Below, in pieces: positions 63,031 to 64,000 of a stretch of DNA of 64,000 nucleotides. Made by a program: the position numbers and the translations under genes. The notes under the pieces were generated by a model. The model did not search any database and was not told the DNA's origin. It saw nothing but the letters and a program-made list of their open reading frames with translations. Position 1 is the stretch's first letter. The number at the start of each line of letters is the position of its first letter. This stretch comes from Hyphomicrobiales bacterium. GTDB lineage: Bacteria > Pseudomonadota > Alphaproteobacteria > Rhizobiales > Rhizobiaceae. The DNA is taken from assembly GCA_900470965.1 (NCBI GenBank), contig UCCS01000009.1:91001-155000 (forward strand), written 5' to 3'.

Positions 63031-63798
63031 CTAGTAGAGCGAGCGGGCAAGCCGTTCGGCTGCCTGATCGAGATTGGTACCGCTGTTGTCGGCGATCAGC
63101 GCATAAGCGACGTCGCCGATCTGCCAGTAGGCGGCCTCTGTCTTTTCAAGGGCAACATGGCTGACGGGCTTCACCTCGAAGGCACCCGGCCGCACCGCAA
63201 AGAGCGACAGGCGCTTGCCGTCGGTCTCCTCGATCGCCATTTCGACGCTCGGGCCAAAATCCGACGGGAAGATTTGCACGTCGGCAACCTTCCAGTCCTT
63301 TGGCAGTTCGGGCATCACGATTGCGGTCGCAGCGCGGATTTCATCGGCGCTATAGGCCGGCGCCGTCTGCGACGGGATGGTTTCACGAAGCGCTGCCGTA
63401 CGATAGGCGCGCACCGCATCCTCGACATAGGCCGGGGCCGGAACAGAAGCCGAAACCTCCGTTGCCGTAAAGGCGCCGAAGGAATTATGCGCCACCCAGC
63501 CGGCGGCAAGCAGAACACCGACAGCAGCGATGCGCTGCACCGAATGCAGGAGGCGACCATAGGAAAGACCGCGTTCCAGCTTTCGGGCGGCATCGCGCGT
63601 TTCGGGGCGGCCAAAGGCGCTTTCGCCTGCCAGCGCCAGGCGCAACTCGCCCTTCATGCTGAGATCGGCCATGACCTTGGCGGCGATCGCCGGATTCTCC
63701 GACAGATAGGATTCCACCTGAATACGCCGCGCAACATCGAGCTCGCCGTCTACGTAGGCGTCGAGATCGGCATCGATGATTGGATCAATCGCCTTCAT
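63031..63798 (-). CDS. Membrane anti-sigma factor
   Basis: A 255-residue anti-sigma of the RskA/zinc-finger-like type. The N-terminal sigma-binding region (DADLDAYVDGELDVARRIQV) is followed by one membrane helix (RIAAVGVLLAAGWVAHNSF, about residues 88-106) and a periplasmic domain. No His-x3-Cys-x2-Cys zinc motif is seen. Start at 63798 overlaps the sigma-factor gene by 14 bp, the normal coupling of the pair. It would hold the sigma factor inactive until a signal arrives. Confidence 0.85.
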   Translation of the reverse strand: MKAIDPIIDADLDAYVDGELDVARRIQVESYLSENPAIAAKVMADLSMKGELRLALAGESAFGRPETRDAARKLERGLSYGRLLHSVQRIAAVGVLLAAGWVAHNSFGAFTATEVSASVPAPAYVEDAVRAYRTAALRETIPSQTAPAYSADEIRAATAIVMPELPKDWKVADVQIFPSDFGPSVEMAIEETDGKRLSLFAVRPGAFEVKPVSHVALEKTEAAYWQIGDVAYALIADNSGTNLDQAAERLARSLY

Positions 63799-64000
63799 TG
63801 CCGTTCCCTCCAATTAATCTCAGATGCGAAATGCGCGGTGTCTTCTCCTCGAACTCGCGCAACTGGGCGCGGGCGCGGGAAATACGCGACATCAGCGTGC
63901 CGACGGGAATGCCGAGCGCATTGGCCGCTTCCTGATAGGACAGGTCCTCTATCGCCACGAGATGCAGCGCTTCGCGCTGCTCTTCCGGCAAATTGAAAAA
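63785..64000 (-). CDS. ECF sigma factor (C-terminal part, runs off the window)
   Basis: The last 71 codons of an ECF-type sigma factor: region 4 helix-turn-helix LPEEQREALHLVAIEDLSYQ then EAANALGIPVGTLMSRISRA, which reads the -35 element. Its partner anti-sigma overlaps the stop. The N-terminal half (region 2) is outside the window. Confidence 0.9.
   Translation of the reverse strand, partial: FFNLPEEQREALHLVAIEDLSYQEAANALGIPVGTLMSRISRARAQLREFEEKTPRISHLRLIGGNGNEGD

Noticed and set aside
1..64000. CRISPR arrays, tRNA or rRNA genes
   Set aside because: No regularly spaced repeats, cloverleaf-like sequences or rRNA segments were noticed on reading through; a tool scan would be needed to exclude a tRNA fully.

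Overview
The window looks like part of a large extrachromosomal replicon (megaplasmid or chromid) of a Rhizobium of the R. etli / R. leguminosarum type. It has a complete repABC replication and partition module at 25.6-29.4 kb, minus strand: repA, a small repD-like frame holding two parS palindromes, repB, a counter-transcribed RNA and repC. It also has high-GC coding and rhizobial families (RHE_PE00001-like DUF1612 protein, PraR-like regulator, moc-type genes). Genes normally thought of as core metabolism (de novo NAD synthesis, aerobic corrin ring synthesis) sit on the same replicon, as on p42e-like chromids.

Layout. 0-6.5 kb: hydroxamate-type siderophore uptake (permease edge, binding protein, TonB receptor) with a divergent LysR regulator, a decayed vapBC toxin-antitoxin pair, a membrane protein, a LysR remnant and a lipoprotein. 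6.6-12.7 kb: a UgpABCE-like ABC importer led by a phosphodiesterase, with a convergent LacI repressor. 12.8-22.3 kb: accessory enzymes (fatty acid hydroxylase, two dienelactone-hydrolase-like proteins, two SnoaL/NTF2 proteins separated by an IS110-family element, an L,D-transpeptidase) and small proteins. 22.5-25.4 kb: a UDP-sugar 4,6-dehydratase and an initiating sugar-phosphate transferase for a surface glycan. 25.6-29.5 kb: repABC. 30.1-34.3 kb: L-fuconate catabolism with an IclR regulator.

34.5-39.5 kb holds the most unusual locus. A SARP/BTAD-TPR regulator is followed on the same strand by an unlisted 47-codon gene, then a YcaO cyclodehydratase-type protein, a TfuA-like protein and possibly a small hypothetical gene. 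The order peptide-YcaO-TfuA, the 13-nt gap and the ATGA overlap suggest a ribosomally made, possibly thioamidated peptide (RiPP) system.

40-46 kb: aldo/keto reductase, then nadABC with two tandem palindromes that look like NadQ operators, and nadQ. 45.7-51.4 kb: a rhizopine-like oxygenase operon (mocDEF-like) ending in a divergent PanB-like protein without most PanB metal ligands, plus a LacI regulator and a MocC-like protein. 51.4-58.4 kb: cobFGHIJ and cobLM on the minus strand with cobK head-to-head with cobL. 58.5-62.2 kb: a second repAB pair with its own parS sequence, no repC, and a DUF1612 DNA-binding protein where repC would be expected. 62.3-64 kb: a BI-1 family membrane protein, an anti-sigma factor and the end of an ECF sigma factor.

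All calls come from reading translated sequence and DNA by eye; no database or structure search was run.
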